Assembly: GCA_964364885.1 (NCBI GenBank)
Contig: CAYIOA010000032.1
Coordinates: 1-9,288 of the forward strand
Length of the DNA: 9,288 bases
Source: UBA73 sp964364885
Lineage (GTDB): Archaea > Nanobdellota > Nanobdellia > Pacearchaeales > GW2011-AR1
Direction of reading: 5' to 3'
A program made the translations under genes and the position numbers. The notes beneath the pieces were generated by a model that was given only the letters and a program-made list of their open reading frames with translations, ran no database searches and was not told the DNA's origin. Each line of letters opens with the position of its first letter. The stretch's first letter is position 1. Of the stretch, positions 1-6,108 are shown piece by piece.

Positions 1-962
1 CTGAAGATAATTATATTTTTATTTCAACCGCAACACGAAGGATTAAAAAATTTCAGGTAGATTCTTTAGTCAAGGAAATAATTAATTCTCTTGATTCTGA
101 ACAAACAGAACAAGATTTAACTGAGACGTTATCAGTCAGATACGATCCTAAAAATATAAATGCTTGTTTAAGTGCTTTGGAAAAAGAAGGAATAGTCAGA
201 AGATATGAGTCTGATTTAGAAAAAGGAAGACATTACAGGCAATTGTTATTTTTGGATGAACTTACAGATTCAAGAGAAGAAACACTAAAACTCCAAAATA
301 GAATTGAAAATTCCACAATTGCAGTTTTCGGAGTTGGCGGAATTGGAACTTGGATTGTAAATGGGTTGTATCAAATCGGTGTTGGAGAAATAAGAATTAC
401 TGACCCCGATGTAGTAGAGAGAAGTAACTTTAACAGACAATTATTCTTTGATTCCAGTGATATTGGCAGGTATAAAGTTGATGTTGTAAAGGAAAAATTA
501 AAAGATGCAAATATTATGCCTTTCAAAAAGAGAGTAGATGCAAATCAAAATCTTGAAGATATTGTTTCTGGTTGTAATTTTTTAGTGAATTGTGCTGATT
601 CTCCATCAGTTGTAGAAACAACAAGAATCATTGATGGATATGCTAATCAGCAAGGAATTGCTTATTGTGTTGCAGGAGGATATAATTTGCATTTGGGAAT
701 GGTTGGTCCGGTTATTATCCCGGGAGTTACTAAAACTTTTGATGATTTTATAGAATATCAGAAAAGAATGGACCCATTAAAAGATTTAGAAAAAATAAGA
801 GACATTAGGCAAACAGGAAACCTTGGACCAATTGCTGGAGCAATAGCAAACATTCAAGCAATGGAGATTTTTAAGTATCTTACAGGAAAGGGAAAAATAA
901 ATCTCAATAGATTTGCAGAAATAGACTTTATGAATTTAGGGATTGGATGGAGAGAATTTTAA
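1..962 (+). CDS. MccB/ThiF-like E1 adenylyltransferase with N-terminal RRE-like domain (5' partial)
   Basis: The reading frame is open from base 3 to the TAA at 960-962, giving 319 visible residues; the start lies left of the window. Visible residues about 1-70 (strands, then helices ending in LSALEKEGIVRRY) look like a PqqD-type winged helix, the RiPP recognition element. The rest is a ThiF/MoeB/E1 Rossmann fold: glycine loop GVGGIG (bases 330-347), then acidic ITDPD, the arginine-finger motif NFNRQ, the ATP-contacting lysine in GRYK, and Mg-binding NCADSP. The linker HYRQLLFLDEL, and later GMVGPVIIPG, line up from memory with MccB of microcin C7, which adenylates a peptide C-terminus. Known family role: ATP-dependent activation of a carboxylate in RiPP, thiamine, molybdopterin or ubiquitin-like pathways. 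Substrate here is unknown. Oddity: the usual E1 zinc Cys pairs are absent. The fold is certain; the RiPP role is inference. Confidence 0.88.
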   Translation, partial: EDNYIFISTATRRIKKFQVDSLVKEIINSLDSEQTEQDLTETLSVRYDPKNINACLSALEKEGIVRRYESDLEKGRHYRQLLFLDELTDSREETLKLQNRIENSTIAVFGVGGIGTWIVNGLYQIGVGEIRITDPDVVERSNFNRQLFFDSSDIGRYKVDVVKEKLKDANIMPFKKRVDANQNLEDIVSGCNFLVNCADSPSVVETTRIIDGYANQQGIAYCVAGGYNLHLGMVGPVIIPGVTKTFDDFIEYQKRMDPLKDLEKIRDIRQTGNLGPIAGAIANIQAMEIFKYLTGKGKINLNRFAEIDFMNLGIGWREF

Positions 963-981
963 AACGAGTAAAAACTAACTC

Positions 982-992
982 TCTTCTTTTTT
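982..992 (+). terminator. T-rich terminator after the ThiF gene
   Basis: A pyrimidine tract ending in six T lies 20 bases after the stop codon. A 5-bp stem (TCTCT at 980-984 with AGAGA at 993-997) can form around it. Oligo-T alone terminates archaeal RNA polymerase, so this probably ends the transcript. Assignment is from sequence only. Confidence 0.45.
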
Positions 993-1073
993 AGAGAAAA
1001 ATGCAATAGAAAACCGAGAGATTTGTGTCCGAGATAAATTTAGAGATAAAGTAACTACAGAGTAATGAAAAAT

Positions 1074-1086
1074 AAAGGTTTAAATA
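1074..1086 (+). promoter_or_regulatory. BRE/TATA promoter, leaderless
   Basis: The purine-rich BRE-like AAAGG is followed by the TATA box TTTAAATA at 1079-1086. The box centre is about 26 bases before the ATG at 1108, so transcription should start on or next to the start codon. The same AAAGGTTTAAA-type motif recurs before the genes at 7221 and 8101. Confidence 0.7.
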
Positions 1087-1107
1087 CGTGACTTTATTGT
1101 TTTTTCC

Positions 1108-1713
1108 ATGAAGAATAAAACACTAAGGAATGTAACTGGAACCGTTGCGGGTTTAGCTTTGACTGCGGGCGCGGGGTGTGGGGGTTATAATTACGGTTCA
1201 GAAATAAAAAGTAGCGTCGGCTGGACTGTTTCGAGAGAACATGAAAAAAGCCTACTAGAGATTATAGGCCTGAGTGATATTAATTTAAAAACAAACTCAA
1301 ACATAGAAGAAGAGATAACTGTGAGAAAAGGCCTAATAGAGATTATAGGCCTGAGTGATATATTTGAAGAAGAAGAGAAAACTGTGAGCGCATGCGTAAT
1401 AGATTCAAATGGCATTAAACGTATTGAGGTGAAAGAAGAGGGTGAGAAAAATGCCAGGGTTGTTCATCAAGATGATCGCAGTTCTCTTTCTCTTTTTGGC
1501 GACTCTTTTATGGTCTATCTTAAAATAGGCACATCAAAGGATCTAAGTAAATATAATATTATTGTAACCGATGGGATGAATAATATAACTTCTAGACGGT
1601 TCCAGTTAAGAGGTAATTACGCCGAGCCACTTGAGCCCAAAGCGTTTGATTGGGGTCGTTTTTTACCTTTCACAACTACTAGACTCTGGTACTTGCTAAG
1701 TGAAAAACTATAA
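1108..1713 (+). CDS. Putative exported protein with internal tandem duplication, function unknown
   Basis: A 201-residue protein that I do not recognise. The N-terminus (MKNKTLRNVTG then about 13 small/hydrophobic residues) resembles a short signal sequence. GAGC before Cys24 could be a weak lipobox, so it may be a lipoprotein, but the hydrophobic core is poor. Residues 49-58 (LLEIIGLSDI) recur at 76-85 (LIEIIGLSDI), each followed by an acidic stretch and TV (about 66-72 and 86-93), a 27-residue in-frame duplication. The remainder has alternating strands compatible with a beta-sandwich (CVIDSNGIKRIEVKEEG, SFMVYLKIGT, YNIIVTDGMNN), but no family is claimed. The ATG at 1108 is supported by a TATA box 26 bases upstream. 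The next gene's TATA box overlaps its stop codon. Confidence 0.7.
   Translation: MKNKTLRNVTGTVAGLALTAGAGCGGYNYGSEIKSSVGWTVSREHEKSLLEIIGLSDINLKTNSNIEEEITVRKGLIEIIGLSDIFEEEEKTVSACVIDSNGIKRIEVKEEGEKNARVVHQDDRSSLSLFGDSFMVYLKIGTSKDLSKYNIIVTDGMNNITSRRFQLRGNYAEPLEPKAFDWGRFLPFTTTRLWYLLSEKL
1251..1361 (+). repeat. In-frame duplication within the exported-protein gene
   Basis: Bases 1251-1280 recur at 1332-1361 with a single mismatch over 30 bases; the last 25 bases are identical. The period is 81 bases, a multiple of three. A second shared block, GAAGAAGAGAWAACTGTGAG (W = T/A), follows each copy (about 1306-1325 and 1367-1386) at different spacing. The unit therefore appears duplicated, with the connecting part later shortened or diverged. 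Each copy contains GCCTA...TAGGC, a weak 5-bp hairpin. Confidence 0.85.
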
Positions 1714-1716
1714 ATA
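1709..1716 (+). promoter_or_regulatory. TATA box TATAAATA, leaderless
   Basis: TATAAATA overlaps the stop codon (1711-1713) of the preceding gene. Its centre is about 26 bases before the ATG at 1738, predicting a leaderless transcript. The second small gene can therefore be expressed independently despite the 24-base gap. Confidence 0.65.
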
Positions 1717-1737
1717 TTAGAACTAACCCTCTATGTT

Positions 1738-2100
1738 ATGCAAAAAATTTTGATTATATCTATTTTAGGCGTGTTGTTTGTTGTATTGTCTTTGTCTTTT
1801 GTTTTACTTTTAGTCAAAGTAACTGGCAAGGTGTCATTTGTTGAGGAAAAATATATAAATAATGTGTGTGATGACAGTGATGTTGGCAGAGATGACTCCT
1901 TTACAAGAGGCACTGTTATTTATTTTTACACTGAGTGTGAGGCACTTGATGATGGGGATACTTGTTCATTTACAATCGTAGCTGACGACATGTGTATAAA
2001 TTCAGAGGTACTTTCTGAACAAACGTGTCAAGAAAATTCTCTGGTAGTTAAAGAAATTATATGCGAGAGTGGGTGTGCAAATGGCGAGTGTTTACGTTGA
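1738..2100 (+). CDS. Membrane-anchored or secreted Cys-rich DSD-domain protein
   Basis: A 120-residue protein. Residues about 3-27 are one long hydrophobic segment (ILIISILGVLFVVLSLSFVLLLV), either an uncleaved anchor or a signal peptide. The rest is an outside domain with eight cysteines, opening with CDDSDVG-(x)6-RGTV and closing with SGCANGECL. This order (C-x-DSD-G, a RGTV/KGTV strand, paired cysteines, then GC-x-NG-x-C) matches a small disulfide-rich domain that I recall as frequent, often repeated, in surface proteins of Woesearchaeota and other DPANN archaea; that link is from memory. Eight cysteines suggest four disulfides. No enzymatic motif is visible, so a structural or binding role at the cell surface is most likely. 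Its 3' end overlaps the convergent gene by 9 bases. Confidence 0.78.
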   Translation: MQKILIISILGVLFVVLSLSFVLLLVKVTGKVSFVEEKYINNVCDDSDVGRDDSFTRGTVIYFYTECEALDDGDTCSFTIVADDMCINSEVLSEQTCQENSLVVKEIICESGCANGECLR

Positions 2101-3753
2101 TTTTGGGAGGCATTCTTTTTTAACATCTCCAGTCATAATGAGCACCCATTCTTTATTTGACTCATCTGGTTTTACGCAACCATAAGTCCATGTGAATGGC
2201 ATTTTTACAGTAACTGAAAATATACCAAGTTTAACCTTTGGTTTTAAAGAACTCAATACTGCTATATGAACTTCGGATGGGTCGGTACAAGGAGATTGCT
2301 CTCTTAATTGTTCTCTCTGCTCTTGCAATTGATCTAGAAACTGAGGCATCACAATCGGCATAACTTTCGTTAGTATCCACTCCTGTAAAACCTTAAAATC
2401 CTTTGATTTGGGAGCACCCAATATAACGATATTTGGTACTGTTACTGTAATAGTATCTTCAAATGTACCAAGCACCTGTGAAGATTTAACAAGAGGCTTT
2501 GGAGCATAGGCGAGACCCAGATAATCATCTGTAAATGTAACTTGACATTTATCAGCAGGGCAGGTAAAGTCTGGAGGGTATGTGCAATCAAAAAATTCTT
2601 GGGAGTGAGGTGCAGTGCGTATTTTTTCAGTAATTAAATTAATAATATTATGTTGAAGAGATTTATCCCGAAAATCAAGGCTATTGGTTGGGATTTCTAA
2701 AATCTCTCTAAGACTTAGAGTAGCAGTGTCTTTGCAAAAAGCGTTAGTTCCTTTTCTATTAGAAAATTCACACTGAGCCATAAATTCTCTTTCTGCCTCG
2801 TCAAGCTCTTCTTGAGTTAGGGGCTTACCCTCATCAACTTCCTTAACCTCTCGTGTTTGGCATTGGTCTTGTTTTATTTCAAATGTATACGCATAGAGAA
2901 ATTGTTGGCGAAGAAAACTTACACTGCATCTTTGCACAGTTGAAGGGCATGGCTCTTCTGGAGGAATCTCTTTTTCTAAAACATCTGGACAAATTGAGAC
3001 TTGCGAGGATGCTCCGCCGCTGAATGTTTTGATTTCTTCCAGGTCGCTGTCATCCAATTTGTACGAGCATACTCTTACCTCTTCGCCGTTAATAACTGAA
3101 AGCCTGTTACCCTCTGGGTTTGGCTTAATGTGATACTCTTTTGTAAAACTATCCATATTGTATGAAAATGAGTAGAATTTACACGAGCCATCTTGATTTT
3201 GAGAAACTAAAGTTTCAGGAGATTTTCCTTCCGGAACAGGGGAAGTTGCTTTGTCTTTGTATACATTAAATCTCCAGTCGCTGGTGTCTTTTTCTGTTTG
3301 ATAGTTGGCGGGCTGTGTTGTGAATGCTTGAGCATCGTGGATTTTGTTAATTCCGCCGAGGGCATAACATGATGTTTCTTCTTCATTTGGAACGCATTTA
3401 TGCTCTTTAATTGTTGATTCGCATCCGAAGCCGTTTTTCTTTTTATATGTTTTTTCCTCACTTTTGCACGCAATTATTCTATCACATGCTTTTTTATCTC
3501 CGTCGTATTTTGCGCAGTCACTCTCTTGCTGGTTCTCTGCTGTTCTTGGCTTGCTTGGAGAGGGCTGTTGTGATTCGCCTCCGCCTCCCCCAACATTTCC
3601 TCCATTGTCTGAAGGAGGGTTTTGGCTTGAATCTTGGCATCTTGGATCCTTTGGATTGTATTCACAGTCTATTTCTGTTGCTTTTGATGACGGAAAATAA
3701 AACAGAACTAACATAAAAAGAAAAAATAGAATGATGAACAACTCTTTTTTCAT
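2092..3753 (-). CDS. Large exported Cys-rich protein, function unknown
   Basis: A 553-residue protein, not recognised. Residues 1-25 form a clear signal peptide (MKKE, then a hydrophobic core, ending PSSKA). Next comes a low-complexity linker of Gly, Pro, Ser and Gln (about 42-70, with GGGGG), as in surface proteins. The body has many spaced cysteines (30, 39, 80, 90, 96, 111, 120, 129 and more), indicating a disulfide-stabilised extracytoplasmic protein. An acidic helical stretch (LTQEELDEAEREFMAQC) lies mid-protein and a Gln/Glu-rich helix (FLDQLQEQREQLREQ) near residue 470-490, possibly a coiled coil. There is no C-terminal membrane anchor. The ATG at 3753 is fixed by a TATA box 24 bases upstream and by the signal peptide. 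The gene lies just downstream of a lipoprotein gene on the same strand, so a shared envelope role is plausible. Confidence 0.8.
   Translation of the reverse strand: MKKELFIILFFLFMLVLFYFPSSKATEIDCEYNPKDPRCQDSSQNPPSDNGGNVGGGGGESQQPSPSKPRTAENQQESDCAKYDGDKKACDRIIACKSEEKTYKKKNGFGCESTIKEHKCVPNEEETSCYALGGINKIHDAQAFTTQPANYQTEKDTSDWRFNVYKDKATSPVPEGKSPETLVSQNQDGSCKFYSFSYNMDSFTKEYHIKPNPEGNRLSVINGEEVRVCSYKLDDSDLEEIKTFSGGASSQVSICPDVLEKEIPPEEPCPSTVQRCSVSFLRQQFLYAYTFEIKQDQCQTREVKEVDEGKPLTQEELDEAEREFMAQCEFSNRKGTNAFCKDTATLSLREILEIPTNSLDFRDKSLQHNIINLITEKIRTAPHSQEFFDCTYPPDFTCPADKCQVTFTDDYLGLAYAPKPLVKSSQVLGTFEDTITVTVPNIVILGAPKSKDFKVLQEWILTKVMPIVMPQFLDQLQEQREQLREQSPCTDPSEVHIAVLSSLKPKVKLGIFSVTVKMPFTWTYGCVKPDESNKEWVLIMTGDVKKECLPKST
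2113..2121 (+). terminator. T-run after the Cys-rich gene
   Basis: ATTCTTTTTT lies about 13 bases past the stop at 2100, inside the 3' end of the convergent gene. It could act as an oligo-T archaeal terminator for the plus-strand transcript. Weak support. Confidence 0.3.
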
Positions 3754-3772
3754 TGAGAGTTATGGCTTGGCT

Positions 3773-3780
3773 TTTATATA
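3773..3780 (-). promoter_or_regulatory. TATA box TATATAAA for the large exported protein
   Basis: On the minus strand the sequence reads AAAGCTTATATAAAAG, with the box centre about 24 bases before the ATG at 3753. This predicts a leaderless start within the 53-base gap after the lipoprotein gene, so the two genes need not share a transcript. Confidence 0.65.
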
Positions 3781-3806
3781 AGCTTTACTTTCACTTATTC
3801 TTCTAA

Positions 3807-4142
3807 TCAACGAAGCGCGTAGTCAACTAATGAGCCCATGCATTCTCCGCAGAAATCTAATCCTTCTAACCCAGACAAACCGGAGGTGGCTGAAAATCCC
3901 TGCATGCAGGATTGAGTTTCTGCCTGTTGTATTTGCATTCTTGAATATCCCATTGCTTCAAAACCCCTGATTTCCTCAACTGCTAATTGGAGAATTTCGT
4001 CCTGCATGTAATTACAAGACCTTTTTACGTAGTCTGGAATAGACGAAGAGGTTGTTAAAGAATTAGCTGGAGGAGAAACATAGCAGCCTGTTAAACCGAG
4101 AGATAATAACGCTGTTAAACCTGACTTGTTTTTTCCGCGCAT
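3807..4142 (-). CDS. Small lipoprotein, function unknown
   Basis: A 111-residue protein starting MRGKNKSGLTALLSLGLTGCYVS: positive N-region, short hydrophobic core and a good lipobox, LTGC, with Cys20 as the likely lipidated residue. The mature part has a Ser/Thr/Pro linker (about 23-36), then a helical acidic region (EILQLAVEEIRGFEAMGYSRMQIQQAE) and four more cysteines (43, 79, 98, 101), the last two as FCGEC. The distribution suggests two disulfides in a small helical domain; a metal-binding CxxC is an alternative. No family was recognised. The ATG at 4142 is supported by a TATA box 27 bases upstream. It sits 68 bases after the pfkB stop with no clear terminator between, so read-through from the glycolytic operon is possible. 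Confidence 0.72.
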   Translation of the reverse strand: MRGKNKSGLTALLSLGLTGCYVSPPANSLTTSSSIPDYVKRSCNYMQDEILQLAVEEIRGFEAMGYSRMQIQQAETQSCMQGFSATSGLSGLEGLDFCGECMGSLVDYALR

Positions 4143-4165
4143 GTTTTCTGTATGAGTTTAATGTT

Positions 4166-4173
4166 TTTAAATA
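4166..4173 (-). promoter_or_regulatory. TATA box TATTTAAA for the lipoprotein gene
   Basis: The minus-strand TATTTAAA is centred about 27 bases before the ATG at 4142, again a leaderless layout, in an AT-rich gap after the pfkB stop codon. Confidence 0.5.
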
Positions 4174-4210
4174 TTTTTATACTGATTTATATGTTTTGAT
4201 TTGGATATTT

Positions 4211-4975
4211 TTAATAGATCTTAACAGGAGCGCTTTTTATTTTATGCAGGATTTCTTTCCAGGTTAGTAATCCATTTTTGGCTCCGCGGATTTGGATGAC
4301 AGACTCGGCGTTTAAAGAGCCGCATTGGATTGAGAAATTTATATTATTTGTCTTGATGTAACCTGCGACAAACCCAGATGCAAAAGCATCTCCGGCTCCT
4401 GTTCTTTCAACAATNNNNNNNNNNNNNNNNNNNNNNNNNNNNNNNNNNNNNNNNNNNNNNNNNNNNNNNNNNNNNNNNNNNNNNNNNNNNNNNNNNNNNN
4501 NNNNNNNNNNNNNNTTTTTTTGTGTTTCTAAACTCTGTCCGGACATTGAAGAAAAGTAGAACCATTTTGCGTCTAGTTTATCTAGATTTACCTCTGAGGA
4601 TTTTAATTCGTCGTTTGCTCCTTTGTAGACAAGGATTGTTCTTTCATGCTCTTTGCTGTCAAGAATTACAGAGTATCCAGTTGGCTCATCTCCTCTGTTT
4701 CCAAGAAAAGAAATTTTATTTTCTTTTAATTCTCTTAAGATTACATTCCCGTTTTCGTCGTTTCCTAATTTTCCTAGGAATCCTGTTTTTAAGCCGAGTT
4801 TTGAGAATGAAGTTGATGTGTTTGTTCCTCCTCCGCCTGTTGAGAACTCGAGGTTTTTTATGAGTAACTTGCTTCCCAGAGGATAACACTGCTTTCCGTT
4901 CTTTTGAGATAATCCAGTGTATAGAAATGCGTCAATTACTGCTCCTCCGACTGTTATGATATCAAATTTTGTCAT
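4211..4975 (-). CDS. PfkB/ribokinase-family carbohydrate or nucleoside kinase (interrupted by assembly gap)
   Basis: ATP-dependent kinase of the PfkB family, a cytoplasmic enzyme. The N-terminal part shows the first signature: FSTGGGGTNTSTSFSKLGLKTGFLGKLGNDENG (about residues 44-76), with the glycine-rich substrate loop and GxDxxG. After the gap comes the second signature, ERTGAGDAFASGF, containing the anion hole GAGD and its catalytic Asp. The stretch missing between them is normally about 100 residues, but the 100 N leave room for only about 33, so the true gene should be near 310 residues. Substrate cannot be read from the motifs: fructose, fructose phosphate, ribose and nucleosides are all possible in archaeal members. 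Its ATG overlaps the end of pgk by 14 bases, so it is translationally coupled in the gap-pgk operon, which favours a role in sugar metabolism. Confidence 0.85.
   Translation of the reverse strand: MTKFDIITVGGAVIDAFLYTGLSQKNGKQCYPLGSKLLIKNLEFSTGGGGTNTSTSFSKLGLKTGFLGKLGNDENGNVILRELKENKISFLGNRGDEPTGYSVILDSKEHERTILVYKGANDELKSSEVNLDKLDAKWFYFSSMSGQSLETQKXXXXXXXXXXXXXXXXXXXXXXXXXXXXXXXXXXIVERTGAGDAFASGFVAGYIKTNNINFSIQCGSLNAESVIQIRGAKNGLLTWKEILHKIKSAPVKIY
4415..4514. other. Assembly gap of exactly 100 N
   Basis: Bases 4415-4514 are all N, a standard placeholder for a scaffold gap of unknown size. It falls inside the PfkB kinase gene; comparison with the family's usual length suggests that roughly 280-300 bases are missing. 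Confidence 0.98.
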
Positions 4976-6107
4976 GTTCTCTTTTCAGGACTTCTAAGCC
5001 AGGCAGTTTCTTTCCTGCGATATATTCTACTGTCGCACCGCCGCTTAGACTAATATAATCAAATTTGTCTTTATTAATCTTGAGTTTTCTAAGGGCGCTT
5101 GTTAAATGTCCGCCGCATATAATGCTGAATGCGCCTGAGTTTGAAATGGCATTCAAAATTGACTTTGTTCCCCGGCAAAATTGTTTTTCTTCGCAATAAC
5201 CTGCTGTTCCTTTCATAAAAACTGCTTCTGCGTTTTTTATTTTGTCAATATATATTTCTTGGGTTTTCTCTCCAATGTCAAATATTTCATATTTTGACGG
5301 GAATTCTGATATTGATAACTCTGCTCTTTTATTTTTTATTTTGAGTGCGAAATCTGCTGGAGTTATGACTCCTTTGTGCAAATTTCTTTTTAGTTGAAGG
5401 ATTATTTTTAGTTCGTCTTTAAGGAATTTGTTTTGCGCGCCCAGATTTTTTCCTTTAGCAATGACGCACAATTGCCCGAAAATACCGCAGGTTAAAACAT
5501 TTTTATTTTTTAGAAGAAGAATGTTTTCTTCCGCCTTTGCCCCTCCTAGAATAAATAAGCAATTATTTATTTTTATTTTATCCAGATTCTTTAATTCTTT
5601 TTCCATAACTCTTCCGATGCATGAGCGAAGTATTTTTGGAAAGCCAACAATAGAAGTTTGCTCTCTATGTGAAACTGAGAAAGCGTCGTTTACGTAATAG
5701 TCGAACAGCGGAGAGAGCGTTTTTACAATTTTATTATCTGGAGGAGTAAATTCTTCTTTAAGGAATCTTATGTTTTCCAGCAATAATGCTTCGCCGTTTT
5801 TTAGGTTTTTTATTTCATTCAACGCTTTATCTTTTATTATGCTTGGGACGAATTTTATTTTAACGTATTTATTTAATAATTTTGAATGTTGTTTTAATGA
5901 AATAAAATCTTTTTTTCCAGGTCTGCCTTGATGAGCCAGCACAACTACAGAAGCACCCTTTTGCTGCAGCTCTTTTATTGTTTTTGCTGACTCGATAATT
6001 CTGTCATTTAAAATTACTTTTTTATCTGAGATTTCGCTGTTTATATCGCTTCGCAGTAAAACTCTTTTTCCTTTAAAGGAGAAATCATCAAGGGTTTTGT
6101 AGTCCAT
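4962..6107 (-). CDS. pgk: Phosphoglycerate kinase, archaeal type
   Basis: Catalyses 1,3-bisphosphoglycerate + ADP to 3-phosphoglycerate + ATP in glycolysis, reversibly. The 381 residues match the family, with motifs in order: RSDIN (19-23), LAHQGRP (58-63), ENIRF (111-115), VNDAFSVSHREQTS (139-152), GGAK (188-191), MKGTAGYCEE (298-307), CGGHL (331-335) and SLSGGATVEYIAGKKLPGLEVL (353-374). The GGHL and C-terminal pattern resemble archaeal PGKs. Deviations: the usual NGP-x-G loop is KGTAG, and the GGGA loop is SGGA. I chose the ATG at 6107, one base after the gap stop codon; a TTG at 6128 in the same frame would overlap gap by 20 bases and adds nothing conserved. The 3' end overlaps pfkB by 14 bases. 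Function near certain; reduced activity possible. Confidence 0.93.
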   Translation of the reverse strand: MDYKTLDDFSFKGKRVLLRSDINSEISDKKVILNDRIIESAKTIKELQQKGASVVVLAHQGRPGKKDFISLKQHSKLLNKYVKIKFVPSIIKDKALNEIKNLKNGEALLLENIRFLKEEFTPPDNKIVKTLSPLFDYYVNDAFSVSHREQTSIVGFPKILRSCIGRVMEKELKNLDKIKINNCLFILGGAKAEENILLLKNKNVLTCGIFGQLCVIAKGKNLGAQNKFLKDELKIILQLKRNLHKGVITPADFALKIKNKRAELSISEFPSKYEIFDIGEKTQEIYIDKIKNAEAVFMKGTAGYCEEKQFCRGTKSILNAISNSGAFSIICGGHLTSALRKLKINKDKFDYISLSGGATVEYIAGKKLPGLEVLKREHDKI

Positions 6108-6108
6108 G

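Noticed and set aside
177..962. A start for the ThiF gene at base 177.
   Set aside because: The codon is TTG inside an uninterrupted frame that runs to the left edge and encodes a sensible winged-helix domain upstream.
1064..1090. An 8-codon ORF MKNKGLNT downstream of the MccB-like gene, recalling the heptapeptide precursor MRTGNAN of microcin C.
   Set aside because: It ends in Thr rather than Asn, lacks its own promoter, and its bases coincide with the BRE/TATA of the gene at 1108. Chance is the simpler explanation.
3411..3716. Plus-strand open frames of 78-101 codons opposite the large exported protein.
   Set aside because: They lie wholly antisense to a gene with a clear signal peptide and promoter, and show no coding features.
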